The translations under genes and the position numbers were made by a program. DNA of 64,000 bases from Climacium dendroides (taxonomy: Eukaryota; Streptophyta; Bryopsida; Hypnales; Climaciaceae), in the NCBI GenBank assembly GCA_950106755.1, contig OX467085.1, positions 558,001-622,000 of the forward strand, read 5' to 3'. Under the pieces are notes generated by a model. It had not been told where the DNA came from and did no database searches. It worked only from the letters and a program-made list of their open reading frames with translations. Positions 62,096-64,000 of the stretch are shown here, one piece after another (position 1 is the stretch's first letter; each line of letters begins with the position of its first letter).

Positions 62096-63826
62096 AGTTC
62101 TTCAATTGAACTTGTTTTAAAATAAAAGACTCTAGAAATCATGTTGGATTTGATAGACACCAAACCAATAAATTATATCGATTTGACGTGGAAGCATGTC
62201 CGAAAACATAACACACAAGTTGAAAACCTTCAAAATAACTAGGATTCATAGAAAAATGAAGTTTAAGAGAACCCTATTGCTTCCCCACACTTCTTCAATT
62301 GAACTTGTTTTAAAAAAAAGACTCTAGAAATCATGTTGGATTTGATAGACACCAAACCAATAAATTATATCGATTTGACGTGGAAGCATGTCCGAAAACA
62401 TAACACACAAGTTGCAAACCTTCAAAATAACTAGGATTCATAGAAAAATGAAGTTTAAGAGAACCCTATTGCTTCCCCACACTTCTTCAATTGAACTTGT
62501 TTTAAAATAAAGACTCTAGAAATCATGTTGGATTTGATAGACACCAAACCAATAAATTATATCGATTTGACGTGGAAGCATGTCCGAAAACATAACACAC
62601 AAGTTGAAAACCTTCAAAATAACTAGGATTCATAGAAAAATGAAGTTTAAGAGAACCCTATTGATTCCCCACAGTTCTTCAATTGAACTTGTTTTAAAAT
62701 AAAAGACTCTAGAAATCATGTTGGATTTGATAGACACCAAACCAATAAATTATATCGATTTGACGTGGAAGCATGTCCGAAAACATAACACACAAGTTGA
62801 AAACCTTCAAAATAACTAGGATTCATAGAAAAATGAAGTTTAAGAGAACCCTATTGCTTCCCCACACTTCTTCAATTGAACTTGTTTTAAAAAAAAGACT
62901 CTAGAAATCATGTTGGATTTGATAGACACCAAACCAATAAATTATATCGATTTGACGTGGAAGCATGTCCGAAAACATAACACACAAGTTGCAAACCTTC
63001 AAAATAACTAGGATTCATAGAAAAATGAAGTTTAAGAGAACCCTATTGCTTCCCCACACTTCTTCAATTGAACTTGTTTTAAAATAAAGACTCTAGAAAT
63101 CATGTTGGATTTGATAGACACCAAACCAATAAATTATATCGATTTGACGTGGAAGCATGTCCGAAAACATAACACACAAGTTGAAAACCTTCAAAATAAC
63201 TAGGATTCATAGAAAAATGAAGTTTAAGAGAACCCTATTGATTCCCCACAGTTCTTCAATTGAACTTGTTTTAAAATAAAAGACTCTAGAAATCATGTTG
63301 GATTTGATAGACACCAAACCAATAAATTATATCGATTTGACGTGGAAGCATGTCCGAAAACATAACACACAAGTTGCAAACCTTCAAAATAACTAGGATT
63401 CATAGAAAAATGAAGTTTAAGAGAACCCTATTGCTTCCCCACACTTCTTCAATTGAACTTGTTTTAAAATAAAGACTCTAGAAATCATGTTGGATTTGAT
63501 AGACACCAAACCAATAAATTATATCGATTTGACGTGGAAGCATGTCCGAAAACATAACACACAAGTTGAAAACCTTCAAAATAATTAGGATTCATAGAAA
63601 AATGAAGTTTAAGAGAACCCTATTGATTCCCCACAGTTCTTCAATTGAACTTGTTTTAAAATAAAGACTCTAGAAATCATGTTGGATTTGATAGACACCA
63701 AACCAATAAATTATATCGATTTGACGTGGAAGCATGTCCGAAAACATAACACACAAGTTGAAAACCTTCAAAATAACTAGGATTCATAGAAAAATGAAGT
63801 TTAAGAGAACCCTATTGCTTCCCCAC
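62096..63826. repeat. L2-L3-L1 trimers (577 bp) and L2/L1 units
   Basis: Monomer starts are 62096, 62289, 62481; 62673, 62866, 63058; and 63250, 63443, 63635. Trimers at 62096-62672 and 62673-63249 agree at all scored sites: an L2 unit with AACTAGG and R1, an L3 unit with GTTGCAAACC, and an L1 unit ending R2. The third group has L2-L1-L1. Overall composition resembles the left end of the window more than the interior. Confidence 0.9.
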
Positions 63827-64000
63827 ACTTCTTCAATTGAACTTGTTTTAAAATAAAGACTCTAGAAATCATGTTGGATTTGATAGACACCAAACCAATA
63901 AATTATATCGATTTGACGTGGAAGCATGTCCGAAAACATAACACACAAGTTGAAAACCTTCAAAATAACTAGGATTCATAGAAAAATGAAGTTTAAGAGA
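63827..64000. repeat. Partial monomer cut by the window end (174 bp)
   Basis: An L1 unit with AACTAGG is followed up to AAGTTTAAGAGA, where the window stops, so the array continues beyond the right end. The left end likewise begins at an intact unit with no flanking sequence. Confidence 0.97.

Larger units (their letters stand above)
1..64000. repeat. Satellite DNA array, 192-bp monomer, spans the whole window
   Basis: The window is a single head-to-tail tandem array of 332 complete monomers plus one partial. I followed the unit start A[G/C]TTCTTCAATTGA (or its few variants) through the window. Successive starts are always 191, 192 or 193 bases apart and always on the same strand. There is no insertion, inversion or foreign spacer, so no stretch is free of satellite. 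No gene can be supported: in the canonical monomer forward stops sit at bases 12, 144, 153 and 168 of one frame, 28 to 88 of another and 23 to 161 of the third. The reverse frames are also closed, leaving open stretches of only about 135 bases. Composition is about 32% G+C. Neighbouring monomers are almost identical outside two short variable arms. The layout is typical of centromeric or heterochromatic satellite DNA in eukaryotes; that role is inferred, not shown. The family was not recognised. Confidence 0.99.

Noticed and set aside
1..64000. Long open reading frames through 192-bp units (64 codons each), which could encode a repeat protein
   Set aside because: Stops occur in all six frames of the canonical monomer, leaving at most about 135 open bases. 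The 193-bp and 191-bp units also shift the frame.
1..64000. CRISPR array, because conserved segments alternate with variable ones
   Set aside because: The variable parts are a handful of near-identical alleles, not unique spacers. The period is 192 bp, and the conserved part is far longer than a CRISPR repeat.
1..64000. Ribosomal spacer repeats or a tandem gene cluster
   Set aside because: No rRNA, tRNA, snRNA or histone sequence is present in any unit, and the monomer is too short and AT-rich.
1..64000. Telomeric or subtelomeric repeat
   Set aside because: There is no short G-rich telomere motif anywhere and no array edge in the window.
1..64000. Transposon or retroelement origin of the monomer
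   Set aside because: There are no terminal repeats, target-site duplications, tRNA-like promoter boxes or coding remains in the unit. The origin cannot be judged from the array alone.
1..64000. Assembly artefact creating the repeated blocks
   Set aside because: The block copies carry private differences (for example 6735, 14426, 51523) and indel joints that fit exchange, so simple duplication by assembly is unlikely. It cannot be fully excluded without reads.
1..64000. Naming a known satellite family or species
   Set aside because: I could not match the monomer to a family I remember with confidence. A database search with the 192-bp unit would settle it.

Overview
The whole 64,000-base window is one uninterrupted head-to-tail satellite DNA array. 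The monomer is 192 bp (193 bp or 191 bp in indel variants). I placed 332 complete monomers from position 1 to 63826 and a 174-base partial monomer at the right end, giving a mean period of 192.25 bp. There are no genes, RNA genes, transposon insertions, inversions or non-satellite spacers. Stop codons fall in all six frames of every canonical monomer. The monomer is about 68% A+T. Neither array edge is inside the window. The architecture (nucleosome-sized AT-rich monomers with higher-order repeats, HORs) is that of a eukaryotic centromeric, pericentromeric or heterochromatic satellite, assembled from long reads. I do not recognise the family and cannot name the organism; a plant or an invertebrate would both fit.

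A monomer is counted from the A of A[G/C]TTCTTCAATTGA. It has a left variable arm (monomer bases about 13-36), a nearly invariant core (about 40-122) and a right variable arm (about 123-186). Left-arm types used below: L1 GTTTTAAAATAAAGAC; L2 the same with one more A (193 bp); L3 GTTTTAAAAAAAAGAC; L4 TCTTGCTTTCAAAAAAAGAC; L5 GTTTCAAAAAAAAGAC; L6 CTTTTAAAAAAAAGAC; L7 GTTTTAAGAAAAAGAC; L8 GTTTTAAATAAAAGAC. Right-arm types: R1 AAGAGAACCCTATTGC; R2 AAGAGAACCCTATTGA; R3 AAGGGAACCCTATTGA; R4 AAAAGAACCCTGTTGA; R5 ACGTTTAAGAGAACCCTGTTGA; R6 AAGAGAGCCCTATTGC; R7 AAGACCTCCTTATTGC; R8 AAAGGAACCCTATTGA. Other informative sites are GTTGAAAACC/GTTGCAAACC, AACTAGG/AATTAGG/AACAAGG, TAGAAAAATG/TAGAGAAATG and CTAG/CTAC in the XbaI site.

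Typed this way, the array is a mosaic of local HORs. From left to right: L1-L2-L2 trimers (1-2697); an L5-rich stretch (2698-4429); a mixed stretch (4430-6541); two copies of a 2.3-kb 12-mer (6542-11158); a 19-mer block and its 17-mer deletion copy (11351-18270); L4-L3 dimers (18464-19231); a 1346-bp 7-mer in three copies (20193-24230); a third copy of the 19-mer block's core (24039-26728); L1-L1-L4-L4 tetramers (29421-37490); a mixed region (37683-43064); a 2499-bp 13-mer in nearly three copies (43065-50176); a 1921-bp 10-mer in two copies (50562-54403); 577-bp trimers grouped in threes (54404-57865); an L4 run (57866-59018); and a right part almost free of L4 (59211-64000). This is the pattern expected of repeated unequal exchange or replication-slippage amplification, with crossovers in the identical core swapping left and right arms. 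All typing was done by eye at about ten sites per monomer, so unscored single-base differences may exist.
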